Source of the DNA: an uncultured Opitutaceae bacterium
Lineage (GTDB): Bacteria > Verrucomicrobiota > Verrucomicrobiia > Opitutales > Opitutaceae
DNA length: 6,416 nucleotides
Direction of reading: 5' to 3'
NCBI GenBank assembly: GCA_937128785.1
Contig: CAKZMS010000153.1
Span: forward strand, 1-6,416
The position numbers and the translations under genes were made by a program. Position 1 is the stretch's first letter. Each line of letters starts with the position of its first letter. This document shows, piece by piece, positions 6,155 through 6,416 of the stretch. A model generated the notes under the pieces. That model did not search any database and was not told the origin of the DNA. It worked only from the letters and a program-made list of their open reading frames with translations.

Positions 6155-6416
6155 GTGTCAGCCCCCTCTCCCTATGTCGGCCGTCTCGCCCCGTCTCCCA
6201 CCGGGCTGATGCACCTCGGGCACGCGCGGACGTTCTGGATCGCGCAGGAGCGGGCCCGGGCTCGCGAGGGACATCTCCTGATGCGCAACGACGACCTCGA
6301 TTCCGCCCGCTGTCGACCGGAGTTTATCGGGGCTTTTCTCGAGGATTTGCAGTGGCTGGGACTCACCTGGCGCGAACCCGTCCTGACCCAATCCACTCGC
6401 TTGCCGATTTATCAGG
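6155..6416 (+). CDS. gluQ: Glutamyl-Q tRNA(Asp) synthetase (GluQRS), 5' part, truncated by the window edge
   Basis: The first 87 codons are present and the frame is open to the right edge. The N-terminus reads YVGRLAPSPTGLMHLGHART, containing the class I aminoacyl-tRNA synthetase HIGH-type motif (HLGH) in the glutamyl form. LLMRNDDLDSAR follows, which matches the R-x-E-D-x-D substrate-binding motif of GluRS/GluQRS, here with Asp in place of Glu. The segment EDLQWLGLTWREPVLTQSTR then matches the family. GluQRS lacks the anticodon-binding domain of GluRS and attaches glutamate to queuosine in tRNA(Asp). GluQRS rather than full-length GluRS is inferred from the YxGRxAPSPTGxxHLGHARTFW pattern; the Zn-binding cysteines and total length lie beyond the edge. 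GTG at 6155 is the only ATG, GTG or TTG codon between the in-frame stop TAA (6134-6136) and the GRLAPSPTG motif, so it is the likely start, without a Shine-Dalgarno. Confidence 0.85.
   Translation, partial: MSAPSPYVGRLAPSPTGLMHLGHARTFWIAQERARAREGHLLMRNDDLDSARCRPEFIGAFLEDLQWLGLTWREPVLTQSTRLPIYQ

Overview
The window is GC-rich and densely coded, with five complete or partial transcription-strand blocks that leave under 100 bases of non-coding DNA. I infer a Verrucomicrobiota bacterium, perhaps of the Opitutaceae type. The reasons are the GC-rich codon use, the multi-gene aerotolerance (bat) cluster with fused genes, the near absence of Shine-Dalgarno sequences, and an intergenic CACAGATGAACACGG-type repeat. 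This placement is a guess from gene style and is not proven by the sequence.

Left block, plus strand, 1-4908: a bat (Bacteroides aerotolerance) operon. It holds the 3' end of a batA-like von Willebrand factor A (VWA) gene, then a 661-residue gene that reads as BatB joined to a BatC-like acidic tail, then an 833-residue gene that reads as BatD joined to BatE. Both gene junctions are TGATG, a one-base stop/start overlap without a recognisable Shine-Dalgarno, so the three proteins are probably made by coupled translation. Five classical Bat parts are therefore packed into three polypeptides. Hydrophobic segments and the positive-inside rule suggest that the VWA domain, acidic tail, BatD domains, TPR and SH3-like domain all lie on the periplasmic side. 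This would be a membrane-anchored periplasmic complex, normally linked to an upstream MoxR ATPase and DUF58 protein that would lie left of the window.

Middle block, minus strand, 6072-4913: a LOG-family phosphoribohydrolase gene followed by a NUDIX hydrolase gene, overlapping by ATGA. These look like a two-gene operon for nucleotide or nucleotide-derivative turnover. It converges on the bat operon with only 4 bases between the two stop codons.

Right block, plus strand, 6155 to the edge: the 5' end of a glutamyl-Q tRNA(Asp) synthetase (GluQRS) gene, divergent from the LOG gene. The 82-base gap between them carries three tandem 10-base units and presumably both promoters.

No RNA genes, CRISPR arrays, transposases or clear terminators were seen. 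The most notable items are the two domain fusions, each retaining a signal-peptide-like segment at the joint. I found no evidence of a wholly new system.
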